Shown: one piece after another, positions 1 to 12,365 of the stretch | How the letters are laid out: each line of letters begins with the position of its first letter | Position numbering within the stretch: the stretch's first letter is position 1 | Assembly (NCBI GenBank): GCA_963920765.1 | Contig: OY987244.1 | Coordinates: forward strand, 16,844,358-16,908,357 | Source: Ulota crispa | Taxonomy: Eukaryota > Streptophyta > Bryopsida > Orthotrichales > Orthotrichaceae | DNA: 64,000 nt | Direction: 5' to 3' | Translations under genes and position numbers: made by a program | The notes under the pieces: generated by a model | Told to the model about the DNA's origin: nothing | The model's input: the letters and a program-made list of their open reading frames with translations, nothing else | The model's database searches: none

Positions 1-542
1 CTTGTTGAAGTCTTGTTTTAGTATCAAAATTTTGATTTTGAAAATAACTAATTATGATTTTTCTATTTAAGATTTTGTGCAAGGGTGTCTGTTGCAAATT
101 CTTCACTTTCTAGTGTTGAGAGCTCATGGAAATGAGCCTAAAGTACACTAGAACTTGGAGAATTAATCACATTAGAAACTTAATTTAAAAAGTTGTAGAG
201 TAGATTTAAGAAGCCATAAATTGATTAGGGTTGCACATGTTGTACTCTACATACTCATATTTTTTTAGTATCCTCAATTTTAAGTTTGAGATGTGAAAAG
301 AGGATTGAAAGACTTCAAATCACTTTCTTAGTTTTAACACCCTCTTGATCAAATGTTATAATCTTTCAATCCATAAGAGATATTGTTGTGTTTTCTTTTG
401 CTATGTGATCTCTAACATATCTAGTTAGAATTTGTATGGTTACAATTTTTTTTAAATTGATGCAACTTATCAAAATATTGACATTTTGTTCATCCAAGAA
501 CAAATTCTAAGATACTCAGGAAAGAGCATGGGCCTTGAGAGG
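1..542 (-). repeat. TTAA-family MITE, truncated by window start
   Basis: This segment is the diverged reverse complement of the element at 3323-3966. Both share a stretch about 'rule-like' fragments such as TTTCAATCCATAA and GATATTGTTGTG in opposite orientation. Its right end falls directly on the TTAA at 543-546, the same TTAA from which the next element starts. It has no coding potential. Confidence 0.6.
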
Positions 543-546
543 TTAA

Positions 547-1440
547 CCCCTAAAGGACCAAGCACATTTTTTTTTCAAAAAACACTCAAAATTGTCATTT
601 CTAGTGATTTGATTCCAAAAACAATCTTTTTCAAAAAAAATTCAAATCTAACCTTAGGATCTTGTAATAGACTCATTCAAGAACATACCATGAAATTTTT
701 GTGAACTTTGACCATACGGATCAAGAGATATGATCATCTAAAGGTAGTACATGAAGTTTTTTTACCCCTGCCCAAAATTTTCAGGTGCCTTTGACCACAT
801 GTGGTGAACAATTTTTGCACTATAGGTGCTCAAGAGATTTGTCTAACATGCTCTAAATCATGTTAGGCATATCTTTCCAAGTGTTTGTGATCAACCAAGA
901 CATGGAACACACCCTCCATGGCCCTGCATTGCAAACATTTGCTTGAAATTCACACTACATTGAGGTTTTTTGTCAACCAAGTTTTCTAAAGATGTATTAA
1001 AAAATACACAAATCCAAGCGGTGGATTGGAAGAGTTTAGCTTCATTGACAATTTCAAGAAAGAAAACTGGAAAAAAAAACCAAATCTCTAGTAGCTATTG
1101 TAATTCAAAGGTTAATGTAATTATCAAACACAATAATGTATTTATTTAGCACACTATTGCTTTGGATAGATTCCATTGAGGGGCATCCCTCATTGGTTCC
1201 CCTTGGGAGAAGTCAACAAAAAATGGCATGCCCAAGCTACCCCTCCAACTAAAATTCACATGTTTACACCTATAATTTTTGAATTGTAAATTGGAATTTA
1301 GTAAAAATTATTCTCCCACGTAACTCTTGCAAAACTCTATCTCTGGAGAAAAAATTATAGAATTTGGTTGTGAATTGTAGTAGCATGACCTTGCCCAAAA
1401 TTCTATTTGTCCCCTATAGGGGCAAGTGGTCCTTTAGGGA
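547..1440. mobile_element. TTAA-flanked MITE, about 894 bp (piggyBac-like)
   Basis: The left end reads TTAA then CCCCTAAAGGACCAAG. The right end reads AGTGGTCCTTTAGGG, then one A, then TTAA at 1441-1444. The ends are inverted repeats and the flanking TTAA is the target duplication expected for the piggyBac superfamily. There is no transposase, so it is non-autonomous. It belongs to a roughly 900-bp size class that recurs at 9492, 12821, 46042 and 52235. Confidence 0.7.
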
Positions 1441-1444
1441 TTAA

Positions 1445-1516
1445 CCCCTGAACGCCCCAGAGGACTAATAGTGTCCTCCATTTAGTGTTTTTTTGAAAAC
1501 CGTGGGCGTTCAGGGG
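1445..1516. mobile_element. Mini TTAA element, 72 bp hairpin
   Basis: The element opens with CCCCTGAACGCCC and closes with GGGCGTTCAGGGG, with TTAA on both sides (1441-1444 and 1517-1520). It is little more than two terminal repeats. Its left TTAA is the right TTAA of the preceding element. Confidence 0.6.
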
Positions 1517-1579
1517 TTAAGCACCTAGTCAACCTGGCCATTTAATGCCATGTAGAGGCACATAAAACATCCTTTTTAA

Positions 1580-1808
1580 CCCCTGAGCGCCCAGAGTTAT
1601 TTTAGGATTTAGGAGAAAATGGAGAGTTTAATGGCCACCACAGCTTGAAAAATTACATTCAGAAAAAGTGATCGCAAGATTTGAAAAGGACTATCTTCTG
1701 TGCTAATGGGGACCAACCATGACTATCTTCACCGTATGGATAGAGAAAAGAAGCAAAATAAAGTTTGTGGGCCCATAGACAATATAATATCGACCGGGCG
1801 CTCAGGGG
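1580..1808. mobile_element. TTAA-flanked MITE, 229 bp
   Basis: The ends CCCCTGAGCGCCC and GGGCGCTCAGGGG are perfect inverted repeats, with TTAA immediately outside at 1576-1579 and 1809-1812. Its size matches the 233-bp copy at 51873-52105, although the interiors differ. Confidence 0.7.
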
Positions 1809-2099
1809 TTAAAATTCAACAACTTGGAATTTGCAGTGAATCCAAGCTCTTGCGTTCAGTTGTGGGCCATATTATCAACAAATGATATTGTGTACTTTAT
1901 TCCTTTAAAAATCTTCGGCATTTTCTTCCACATTTCTAGGCACTTATGGCCAGAGGACCCACCGCATACAAATTCTTTTCTTCAGCCATGATTAGCAGTG
2001 ATCACCATAAGTGATTTTTCATAATTAGCTTGAGTGACGAAAGACACTGCTAATCAGTGAAAATATTTTGGATGAAGTGGTCTTAGCTTTTTTTTCTAA

Positions 2100-2153
2100 C
2101 CAAAAAATAGTTGGGTACCAAAAAATAGTTGGGTACCAAAAAATAGTTGGGTA
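2100..2153. repeat. 18-bp tandem repeat, three units
   Basis: The unit CCAAAAAATAGTTGGGTA is repeated three times without a mismatch, so it is a recent local amplification. No gene is adjacent. Confidence 0.9.
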
Positions 2154-2464
2154 TTAAGGATGGCTACATTTTTTTTTGCAGATGTAAAGTTGAATGCTTT
2201 CAACCTTTCATTTAAGTTAAATCTCATGATGATTTTGTGAGAAATTAGAATGTCGCATTAGTAGGGTGAGGCAATATCAAGTGGAACCGTGAAAATCTGG
2301 TTCCTAATCCCAAACCTGTGTGTAAAAGTTGGCTAAATATTTTACATTTTTTCAAAAAAGACTATAGAACCATTAGTCACACCAATTTTGGTGTAGCAAA
2401 AATGCGATAATTAGCACAAAATCATTTCATTGCTGTTAATTGTGCAGAAAACAAACCAAATAAC

Positions 2465-2767
2465 CTACACGGAATATTGCATTTAGGTTGCCCCCACACT
2501 TATTTCTTGACATTTTGCACTATATTAATACTTATTGCTATTGCAATAAATTTCATCAAAAATAACTACAATAAATAGTTTGTAAAGGGCTTGTCAACAA
2601 CAATGAAGTTGCAGAAAAACAAACCAGTGATGTTCAAGTCGTAAACCATGTGAAATCCAAGTATCTAAAGAGTTGTATGTGTCTCCAAGTGACCAAGAGT
2701 AATAAGGTAACTTATTAGGATAAGGCTACTTAATTGTCAAGGCAACCTAAATGCAATATTCAATGTA
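2465..2767. mobile_element. MITE with AATATTGCATTTAGGTTGCC ends
   Basis: The core of the terminal inverted repeat is AATATTGCATTTAGGTTGCC at 2473, with its reverse complement ending at 2760. The outer bases also pair partly. A second copy of the same family, with colinear interior, lies at 62904-63188 inside a hexokinase intron. The superfamily is not clear to me. Confidence 0.7.
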
Positions 2768-2769
2768 CA

Positions 2770-3318
2770 TATTTTTCGGCTCGGTTTACAACACATATGT
2801 GTTTATGGGGTCAAGGTGAAATAGCTTTGATTTTTTTGCATTCCAAATAATGTTAAGGTTTAGATCTTTCCATCACAAGATAGAATTGGAGTGATTTACA
2901 TTTACATTTAAATTTGTAGACCTTGATTTTATCTAGAAATTAGGAGGAGAACTAAATTAACCAATTCCAAAATAGGGTCAGATTATTACTTTTGCCCTTG
3001 TTTGTAAAAAGAGCTGAGATTTTCCAGCGTGGCCCCACAAACATGCATGTGCATTACATGGAGCCCATTTTTTTACCCATTGGAGAGAAAAGGGTACAAG
3101 GCCCAGTCAAGAACAGTTTGGGATAAACTAGAAAAAAGAAAAAGAAAAAGTACAATAAAATGACAATGATAACAAGATAGACAACCATAAGGCGGCCATG
3201 CCATGGAAAAACACACTAGAGGACCAAGTGGCTATCACAAGGTTGTTGCACCAAAACCCAATGCACCCCAAACACAAAGTTGGTCAATTTACAAGCATTC
3301 AGTGTTTGAAGACAATTT
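2770..3318. other. Non-coding, contains a dispersed repeat
   Basis: The stretch 2790-3000 (landmarks GTTTATGGGG, GACCTTGATTT, TATTACTTTT) is alignable by eye to about 7370-7565. Both are fragments of one dispersed repeat whose ends I could not define. I see no coding sequence. Confidence 0.4.
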
Positions 3319-3322
3319 TTAA

Positions 3323-3966
3323 CACTTCACCGCCCAAGGTATTTTTGAGTATTTTAGAATTTGTTTGAAAGTGAACAAAATGTCAATATTTTGATCAATC
3401 TCATCAATTTTTTTTGAAGCTCAACCGTACAAACTCAAAGTAGACATGTTGTAGATCACATAGGAAAAGAATTACAACAATATCATTTATGGATTGAAAG
3501 ATTATAATGTTTAATAATGAGGGTGTTAAAAATGCAAAAGTGATTTGAGGTCTTTCAATCCTCTTTTTGCATCTCAAACCTAAAATTGAGGGTACCAAAA
3601 AAATATGATTATGTAAAGTATAACATGCATAGCCCCAATTAATTTACGGCTTCTCAAAATCTATTCTACAATTTTTTAAATTGAATTTTTAATGTGATTT
3701 TTTCTCCAAGTTCTAGTGTACTTGAGGCTCATTTCTAAGAGCTTCAACACTAGAAAGTGAGGATTTGCAGTGGACACTCTTGCACAAAATCTTGAATAGA
3801 CAAATCACTTTAATGCATTTTCAAAATTAGACTCTTGATGCTAAAACTAGACTAAAATAATAATTTAAAAATAATAATAATCACTAAGAAAAATCTTGAA
3901 GAAAGGTTGCACATCCCTATATAAAATTCAAAAGGGCCCACTTTGAGCCCCTTGGGCGGTGAGGGG
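3323..3966. mobile_element. TTAA-flanked MITE, 644 bp
   Basis: The left end is TTAA then CACTTCACCGCCCAAGG. The right end is CCTTGGGCGGTGAGGGG then TTAA. The ends differ from the CCCCTAAAGG subfamily, but the element has the same layout, the same TTAA flanks and a terminal CCC/CAC. The interior is inverted relative to 1-542. Confidence 0.7.
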
Positions 3967-4133
3967 TTAAGCTTCATTGGCTAACATCTAGCATCTCCAT
4001 TTTCAATCCATAATTCAATACCCTTGCATTGGATATTGCTTACATGTGTACTATAATTATATATTGTTTTGAAAATCTAACTAATTTTTTTTTTCTGGGG
4101 TTTCAAGGGTGAATTGACTCTTTACATTTAATA

Positions 4134-4715
4134 CTCCCTCTGTCCCAATATAAACCTCCAAATAAGGCATAGTTCTTGTCCCATTAAAAAGCTCCTTTTT
4201 GCTAATTTCAATTGTTGAGAAAGCGTTTGTCATGTCCAATGATCTCATGGGGGTAAGTTAAGCAATTAAAGAGCATTCCTATCCTAACAAGCTTGGCCTT
4301 GCCCATATGAGGTACCATTGTTGCTATTAATCATTAAATCATCAATAATGAGGAGCTAGCAACATGTACAAACATGGTACTTTTTGCATGGAATTTGGGT
4401 GCCCAAATGGCAACATAAAAATTTGAGATTTTGCAGATATTTGGTAGATGGTATATTGATTCTAGAATGCATGTGTCATCATTACAAAAGCTAAAATTAA
4501 TAGGAGCCGGCATTTTTCACAAACAATGCACAAAAATGATACTTTTTGCATGGAATTTGGATGTCTAAATGGCAACATAAAAACTTGAGATTTTGTAGAT
4601 ATTTGGTAGGTGGTACATTGATTCTAGAATACATTTGTCACTAGCATAATGACTTAAAATAAATTTAATCCCTCATGGAGAATTTTTTTGGAGGTTTATA
4701 ATGGGACAGAGGGAG
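4134..4715. mobile_element. Stowaway-like (Tc1/mariner) MITE, about 582 bp
   Basis: The ends are CTCCCTCTGTCCCA and its inverted copy TGGGACAGAGGGAG, with the dinucleotide TA on each side as target duplication. CTCCCTC ends with TA target sites are the hallmark of plant Stowaway MITEs. Inside, two diverged copies of a block of about 130 bp (near 4375 and 4545, with CATGGAATTTGG) are tandem. Confidence 0.8.
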
Positions 4716-4717
4716 TA

Positions 4718-4960
4718 CCATATTCGGTAAATTGGGAAAAACGGAGGTACCATTTTGTACTCCACCTTAATCTTGCATATAGTAAATGTAGGCATAGCTA
4801 TATCTCAAAGTTGAAAATTATTTGAAATTCTTGTAGGCAATCACTGAGACTTCAATATTGTTCAAAAAAATGCATACATTTTTTTTTTTAATATGTCAAA
4901 TTTTATTTAAAGACGTGAAAGTCCCATAATGTACTCTTTTTCCAATTTACCTAATATGGT
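4718..4960. mobile_element. 250-bp MITE family, copy 1
   Basis: The inverted ends are CCATATTCGGTAAATTGGG and CCAATTTACCTAATATGG, with the shared inner block GTACTCCACCTTAA. Homologous copies are at 12366-12613 and 59781-60030. This copy abuts the Stowaway-like element, with only the TA of that element between them. Confidence 0.7.
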
Positions 4961-5814
4961 GTTTTAGCAGCTGGCTAACAACACACAAAATGTCAATTCT
5001 CCTTGTGCATTGCACTCTATTTGAAAATTTGATATAAGATTTTCTAAACTTAGCCTCATTTATGAGAATTAGTGTAAGATCTTCATTGTCCATTCTTGTC
5101 AAGTTTATTCTTTTTGTTGACCACTTCACATGTTATGATGTGCCTTACAATTATAAAATTTGCCAATATTTTGCATGACAACCAAAAATGATTTTTTGCC
5201 TAGGCAAGCTGGTTAGTTATTCAATTTTTGGTATTTGTAATAGTAACTTCAAAATATCACGCTCTATATGCCAATTTGTTTTTTGTGATTCTAATAGATA
5301 TTGCTCAACATTGTAAAGGTTTTCCATGTTTGGTGTAAATTTTAGGTACCTCTAGCTAATAAGAACCTTTTTTAGTTTTTTTTTTCTTATTGAGCTCATA
5401 AAATAATATTTAGATTTGACTTTTTAGGTCCATGTATACCTAGAAATTTTTGAATCATGTATTTTCCGTTGATGAAAGAAGTTGTGATAAAAATCACTAT
5501 TTTGGTGCATGGAATTTAACTTGCTATTTCAAGACAAAACTTGGAGAGCTTGGTAGTAAAAGAATACATGCTCAAAAAATTCAATAAAAAAATCAAATTT
5601 GCAAGCAATTTAATACATAACAAGAGTATATAAGTACTTGAATCTTTGCATGTTTAGAATGGAACATACAACTTTCTATTTTCATGATAGCAATATGTGA
5701 ATATTGTGTAGTATAATGTGAACAAGACTATCTTTTGTAAGGATAATTTTATTTTGAAATAATGTTTTGGTTTCACCACTTGAATTTGGAAAGATGTGTA
5801 TACTAGGCTACTAG
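4961..5814. other. No gene seen
   Basis: AT-rich sequence with stop codons in all frames. I see no clear repeat ends, RNA gene or exon-like stretch. Confidence 0.4.
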
Positions 5815-7154
5815 CCCCTAAAGGCTTTTGACTAAGTTTTCACCAAAACTGCTTCAAAATTGTCATTTCTAGTACAAGTACCAAATTTTAAAAAAACATC
5901 ATTTTGGGACACATGTAACCGTGAGATCTTGTAGTACACTAGTGTCAAAAGATGTGAAAAAAAATTCAGAAATTTCCACCATGTACAGTGGCCTCCAACA
6001 AAGTATGTCTGACCCTCTTTTAGTAGTTAGAACTCATGTCTTGTTATGACACAAAGTTGAGGTCAGTTGGCCTTATTTTATATTGAGTTTTTTGTATTTC
6101 ATCCCTACCCCCAATTCCAACCAAGCATATCAAAATTCAACCCCAAAAAACTAAAATCCAAAATTTGATAAATTGTTTTGTGTCACAAATCATGGTTTTA
6201 CATGGTTCTACAATGAAAATTGATTGAAAATCATTGATGATGAATTTTTGAGATTTAATTGCATGGGTATATAGGTAATATCCATACGCACATCCATATG
6301 CACATCTCCCATGCTAAAAAAACTCCCCTCAAGTAGAACAAAGTTAATCTTCAAAAGGTTAAGTGTGACTTATGATATGTCCAAACTTTGTAAAATATGT
6401 ATTTTCTTTTGATAATCAAATTTTGATATTTGACCCATACATTGTGACTAAGTTTGTACTTTTGAATACGTTGTTGTGTTTGTTTGGTGAAAAGCTTACT
6501 CAAAATTAATGACATCTATTTTACAAAGTTTGGACATATCACAAGTCACACTTAACCTTTTGAAGATTAACTTTGTTTTGCTTGAGGGGGTTTTTTTAGC
6601 ATGGGAGATGTGCATATGGATGTGCGTATGGATGTTACCTATATACCCATGCAATCAAGTCTCAAAAATTCATCATCAATGTTTTTCAATCAATTTTCAT
6701 TGTAGAACCATATAAAACTATGATTTGTGACACAAAACAATTTATCAAATTTTGGATTTTAGTTTTTGGGGTTGAATTTTGATATGCTTGGTTGGAATTG
6801 GGGATAGCAATGAAATATAAAAAATTCAAAATAAAATAAGGTCAACTGGCCTCAACTTTGTGTCATATCATGACATGAGCTCTAACTAGTAAAGGAGGGT
6901 CTGACATACTTTGTTGGAGGCCATTGTACATTGCTAGATATTTGAGTTTGAATTGACAAAAAGCCATTTTTTGTCCTTGCAAAAACTTGGACATTTGCAC
7001 TTCATAAGGTCATATTTGTATGAACTTTTTTTCCAAAATGGTTGTAATTCTTTGGATTCATTCTTCAAGGCAAGTTGAATACATGTACACTTGAAATTTT
7101 TCAAATCATTTGGAATTGTACAATACATGGGAGAAAAACAATAAGTAGAAAGGT
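5815..7154. mobile_element. TTAA-family element split by a nested foldback
   Basis: The left end CCCCTAAAGG at 5815 and the following 165 bases match the reverse complement of 10230-10404. After the nested insertion, 6930-7150 matches the reverse complement of 10040-10240. This is therefore a second copy of the 9492-10404 element carrying an insertion of about 945 bp. The right end is lost near the CACTA-like MITE at 7155. Confidence 0.6.
5984..6930. mobile_element. Foldback MITE of about 945 bp nested in a TTAA element
   Basis: Two arms of roughly 400 bases are near-perfect inverted copies: the left arm starts ATGTACAGTGGCCTCC near 5981 and the right arm ends in its complement near 6931. 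A spacer of about 120 bases lies around 6400-6515. The high arm identity implies recent arm homogenisation or a young insertion. Superfamily unknown. Confidence 0.75.
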
Positions 7155-7310
7155 CACTAGTAGAAAATTGCGTTAGAATTTTACGTTTTCACATAATGTA
7201 GTTTTTGTTGAGTTCCTTGTTTCCAACACAAAATCTACGTTGAAAACAAGGAACTCAACAAAAACTACATTACATGAAAATGTAAACTCTAACATGGTTT
7301 TCTACTAGTG
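7155..7310. mobile_element. CACTA-like MITE, 156 bp
   Basis: The element runs from CACTAGTAGAAAA to TTTTCTACTAGTG and is flanked by a 3-base duplication GGT at 7152-7154 and 7311-7313. CACTA ends with a 3-base target duplication are diagnostic for the CACTA (CMC) superfamily. The inner arms also pair almost completely, so the transcript would be one hairpin. Confidence 0.85.
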
Positions 7311-7651
7311 GGTGAACTGATCTCCCATTGCCCTTTTCCTAGATGAATGGGGTTGGGAGCTCAGTCAACTGCTTTACATGTTTATGGGGCCAAGGTGAAT
7401 TTTTTGAGAGTTTGGAAATTTATCAACAAAAAATTGAATTTGAAAATTTCAACTTCACATGTGGATTTAGAGACCTTGATTTAGTTCAAAATCCAAGAAG
7501 AGGATATAATTAAACAATACAAAAATAAGGAAAAATTTATTACTTTTACTTTTGTCTGAGAATTACAAAAAAGTTATAACGTGAAAAAAAATGTGCATTG
7601 GATAGCTCCCAAGGCCTTGTTCATCCAAGAAATGGGGAAATGAGGGGGTCA

Positions 7652-8265
7652 GAGCATCTCCCGCCACCCGCTAAATGAGCCCCGCGTGTTCAACTTATGA
7701 CGGCTTCTTTGTTTCAAGCCTCCAATAATACTGTACTTGTTGATGTGCAGACGCAGGGCCTTTTAGGCTAAACCACATTAAGGGGAATGCTAAATTGTGA
7801 GCAGGGATTCATGAGCTGTGAGCCGTGAGCATAATTTTTTTGTCAAAAAATTAAATTTCACCTATAAATGTGTACATAAAACCTTATAATTGCACATTAT
7901 AAACATTCATCTCTTGAAAAATTGTTGCTTTTTAAGTTTTTCCATTAATTTTGAGCTCAAAATTGATTCCTACTCACAAAATCTTGGCTCACTGCTCATA
8001 GGCTCACCATTCTATGCTCACAAAATAGCTTACCTTGCCACATTCATGGGAAATTCTAGCTTTGTACAGGTCCTCTTCACAACCCTATCATGCATATGGA
8101 AGCAAAAATGAGGAAATTAGGGTTGCAGGCTCCCTTGCGATCTTGCAAGGGACTTCAAACCGGGTTGGAGGAAACTTCATGCCTTGCCTTGCTACTTCAT
8201 GCTACAATCCCCTCAAAACTTGGTTTGGCAAGGTTTCTCCAAGCGGTTGGTAGAAGATGATCTCA
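7652..8265. mobile_element. MITE with GAGCATCTCC ends, with nested insertion
   Basis: The left end is GAGCATCTCCCGCCACCCG and the right end is a diverged inverted copy near 8250. The left 120 bases and right 210 bases match the uninterrupted copy at 37550-37932. The extra DNA at about 7785-8032 is a nested element. Confidence 0.65.
7785..8032. mobile_element. Nested MITE with GTGAGC-rich ends
   Basis: The ends are inverted repeats of about 45 bases containing several GTGAGC and TGAGC motifs (near 7790-7830 and 7985-8030). The segment is absent from the related copy at 37550-37932, which marks it as an insertion. Superfamily unknown. Confidence 0.55.
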
Positions 8266-9487
8266 TGCCCTATTCTCATCAGAACATTTGACAAATTGAT
8301 CCGTCCATCGAGAACACTGTTGCAGATGAGTTTACAAAAATTTCATCCTCCCTAGCCGTAGACGTGAAAGGAAAAAGCATGGATAAAAACTATAAAAAAA
8401 ACCAAAAGCACAAAAAAGTTTTAGATATTCAGCACTTTAGAAAGTCCCACTTGATTACTTTTTTTTTTTGAGGTCACACGGCATCATCCCATTGGCTGCT
8501 GAAAATGAGGGAATGCATCATAAGAGGAAACGTCTTTCACTGACGTCTTCTCTCAAACATTTGAAGAAAGAATCTTCACGCATTTTTATGACCCATGTTA
8601 AGGAAGATGACAAAAAATTTCTTACCGAAACACATCGGACTGCCTGGTGAGAACGGGCCTTCAGCCGGTTCACCCCAAGCAAGATCCAAGGAGTCGCAGG
8701 ACTCGCAGCAATGAAGAAGCAGAACCAGCGGCTACTTCATTGTTACAGATGACCTGATTGGTTGCTCTTACCAAGAGCGCTGTCTCAATATCAAAACTTG
8801 CCTTTCAAGGAAAAAACCCCATTTTAGGAAAAGCATACAAAAATTAAAAAATCGAAACTAAAGCATCAATGATAATGGAGTATTCCAGACATTGGTTGGT
8901 TGAAGACTTGAAGTCACTCAAGTGCAAAATTCTCCACAGACAGTGGCTACTAGAAAACCATTAGAAACTTTTTGGGGTCTCCAAAAGGCCCTCTAAGAGG
9001 CCCACTAGCTTTTTTGGCCTGGGCAGCAAAGAATTACACCATGTCTTGGGGCAACAGTTGCTTGTGATCATGTCCTGCCAAGTTGGTACAAAGGTGGCAA
9101 ACATATCCACTGTGGTTGATAATTGGAGCTGTCCTTAGTGTTTATTCTTTTGTATTCAGTCGTCCTTGAAACAAGTAATTGTTTAATCTTTTGCATAGAC
9201 ATGGAATTTGGCTGGTCATGTGTCTCACATGCTGAGTCAACTGATTGAATCAGGGATGTAACTTTCTAACAATTGAAGAGCTCAAGAACGAACAGCCTTT
9301 GATATTGAAACTCCCTACTAACTAGGGGTGTACTGATTAGTTCTACTTTCAAAAATTCATTGTTTTGAGAATACATGTATTTAAAAGCCATAATTTAAAA
9401 GAATACCCAAAGATGTTTAATCCACAATTTGTTCTTATTGGCAAATTAAACAATTGAGGGTTAGTGTAGTTAGTATAAGTTAGTTGC
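8266..9487. other. No intact gene; possible relic
   Basis: Less AT-rich than its surroundings. Short open stretches (for example 8468-8650) have no recognisable domain. Two segments, 8963-9000 and 9205-9250, recur near 36,990-37,030 (inverted) and 36,730-36,765 (direct), so this may be debris of a dispersed element or gene. Confidence 0.3.
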
Positions 9488-9491
9488 TTAA

Positions 9492-10404
9492 CCCCTAAAG
9501 CATTGAACAACATTTCTCGGCAACATAACAATTTTGAGCAGCTCACTACCAATGGGGTTTTTTTTTTTTTTTTTTGAAATTTTTACACATGATGTATCCA
9601 AGAAGTAGCTTTAAAGCCCAACAAATTTCATAAATTTTGACATCATGGTTCAAAAATTATTGCATGATATGTGGTTTTTTTTGTTCGGCGGGTAGCTAGA
9701 CAACTTCTTTAGAAATTACATTTTTTAATTTTGTTTTTTGAAATTGGTTCTTTAGATTTGTATATACACAAGAAGCTTTGAATCATTCCATTTTTATCAA
9801 TGAGATGAAAGTTATGAGGAGATTTTATTTGCGGGCAAGTTATGGATTCTCTACTCTAAAATAAACTTTGAAATCCATCAGTTTACTCAGTCTTTAATAT
9901 TTTAGAAACAAAACAAAACCAAAAGATGTAGATTGTTTATCACAACATAATCGTCATTGGGATTAGGATTTTTTATTTCCATAATTATATTCTTAACAAT
10001 TTAGTGGTTTGAATCATTCTCTACTTCTTTTTACTTACTATTTTTTTCCATGTGTTTCACAATTCCAAATGATTTAAAAAATTTCAAAAGTGTACCCAAC
10101 TTGCTTTGAAGAACAAATCCAAAAAATTACAATCATTTTGGAATTTTTTTCATACAAATATGACCTTGTGAAGTGCAGCTGCCTAGATTTTTGCAAAGGC
10201 AAAACATGGCTTTTTGTCAATTCAAACTCAAATATCTTACAAACATGGTGAATACTCATGAATTTTTTTCATGTTTTTTAGTACTAGTGTAGCACAAGAT
10301 CTTATGACTACATTTGTCAAAAAAAATCTAAAATTTGGTACTTGTACTAGAAATGACAGTTTTGGAGTAATTTTAGTGAAAATTTGAGCATAGTGATTTA
10401 GGGG
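9492..10404. mobile_element. TTAA-flanked MITE, 913 bp
   Basis: TTAA plus CCCCTAAAG at the left, TTTAGGGG plus TTAA at the right. The left half (9690-9840) matches the arms of the foldback elements at 35505 and 53636. The right half matches 5815-7150. It therefore looks like a composite of, or the ancestor to, several family members. Confidence 0.7.
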
Positions 10405-10408
10405 TTAA

Positions 10409-12365
10409 ACTCCGAGAATGACCCCTCACTCTAAACATGTCCTCAACAAGGCAGTCCACCGATTATTTATTGCCTCATATCACCACACTATTATGATGCT
10501 AGGAGTACTATACCTAACAGTCATAAGAGCATTAAATGACTATTAATTTTCACGATTCTCCCCACGGCAACCCATGCCATCACCGAAGTGCTTGAACCCA
10601 CTTGATTTTGCTTCTTTTTAAGCTTATTACCAATTCCAAGAAAGCTTGCTCAAGTCTCTTTTTCAAAACTCACACCCTAACAAGTAACAACAACACCTGC
10701 CCAAAGAAGGACAGTTATAGTTACCAAGTAACTTAAACTAGGCCCTTGCTGCAACACATACAACTAAACCCTAACCCCTAAAAATTCAAAGCCTAAACTT
10801 TTCTTCATTTTACAACTTATAAGACCTGCCTTCAAAATATATTATAAACTACAAGATAATTTGGATTGTATTGATAGAGGGACACGGAAACACATACCAA
10901 TTCAAATAAATTAAACCAAGCAAAATTGTGGCTTCAAGTTATGAAGAATTTTATGTTGCAAGGCAATGAAGGCAAAATAAACACAGAAAGCCCATTCAAT
11001 TTTGAAAACTTTCAAATCTAAATAACATAGAGGCATATAATTGTTTCCAAGAACCATCTTTGACCACAAAAAATTTCAGTTCTCAATTTCTTGTAGAAAA
11101 CATTGGCTATTTTGTTTTTTCTTTCAAAATGCACCGCATCCCACTTAAAATTTTTTTGTCTACATTCAACTTCAAACTTTGTAATGATTTTTCTTTTTGT
11201 GCAATTTTATGATTATCATGAAAATATATCTTTAATAAGTGAAGATGCATAATTAATAACTCCAATTATAATGGTTATCAGGAACTATGATTTTTGAGAC
11301 CATCGCACTAGCTTGCTTATTTATCCCTGAAAGACCAAGAATTTCCATGGGATATTTAAATTTTTGATCAAGTTGGCGTTTGTTAAATACGTTTGGCATG
11401 TTTTTTTGAAATTTGGAATTGGTGATAGAAAAATGCATTAGCCATGCCACTTGCAACATATAAAAATCACCAAAACTCAATATAAAACTCGGGTTTTTTT
11501 GCTTTTTTAAGAAAATATTGTTGTCTATATGAAAAGCTTTGGCTCATAGTTCATTTGGACTAGCAACAAGAAAGTTATAGAGAATCTTATTTTGGGGCCT
11601 ATAGTTGTTATTATGTGAACTTATGATTGTGAGCACATGAGCATAAGGGTTTAAAATTCTATATTATAGGTGTCTAACTATTTATTGTATAGATTATTTC
11701 CGTGGTTGTAGGTTATCTATGTTAGAGATACTTATATTAGAGGTTACTGGTAATAATCAACGTCCTATCTAACCGCCTCATTTACAAATTGGCATCATAA
11801 ACGACTAGTAAAAAACTAAAACTTGACCAATATGTGACTGCCATGTCAATTAGATGTATATCAGCTGTTCTTCTGAGCGTGGCAAACAAACTTTGCAACA
11901 AAATTGTCTTCATCACAATTTCACATCCGCTAGTAGATGATATTAATGTTGAGAATAGTGTTGTTTGGCATCTTTTACTAGCAGTTGTAATTTAGTTGTT
12001 TGTTGAAGATATGATTTTATAGTAATATTAAAGATCTACTACAAACCTACAACAAAATGACTCCTACACTTTATTTTGATTTTATACAAAAAATGATGTA
12101 TTTGCTAATTGAAAAAAAAGTGCGGGCTGCCCAAGAGCAATATTTTGAACTCCCTCTTCTTTTTGTATTGTAGTGTGAAAGGGTAGTACCTTCAAAGTCA
12201 TTTAGCAATTGTTTAGCTACAACTATGGTGCTACTAGTTTATGCCTAGAGAACAACTTCAAATTTTTATTTAGCCTTGATGCAAAATATTCAACTACACA
12301 TTCTATTTTGGCTTTAGTGTGAACCCTTCCAACTCAAGAGTTGTCTGTCAATTGTTTAATTAACA
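10409..12365. other. No gene seen
   Basis: AT-rich sequence without long open frames that look coding, without recognisable RNA genes and without clear element ends. The open frame at 11253-11480 (minus) has no recognisable domain or splice context. Confidence 0.4.

Noticed and set aside
1160-1195. Palindrome-like CATTGAGGGGCATCCCTCATTGG
   Set aside because: Resembles the 20-kb domain palindrome in outline but lacks the GGATCC core and lies far outside the domain; probably chance.
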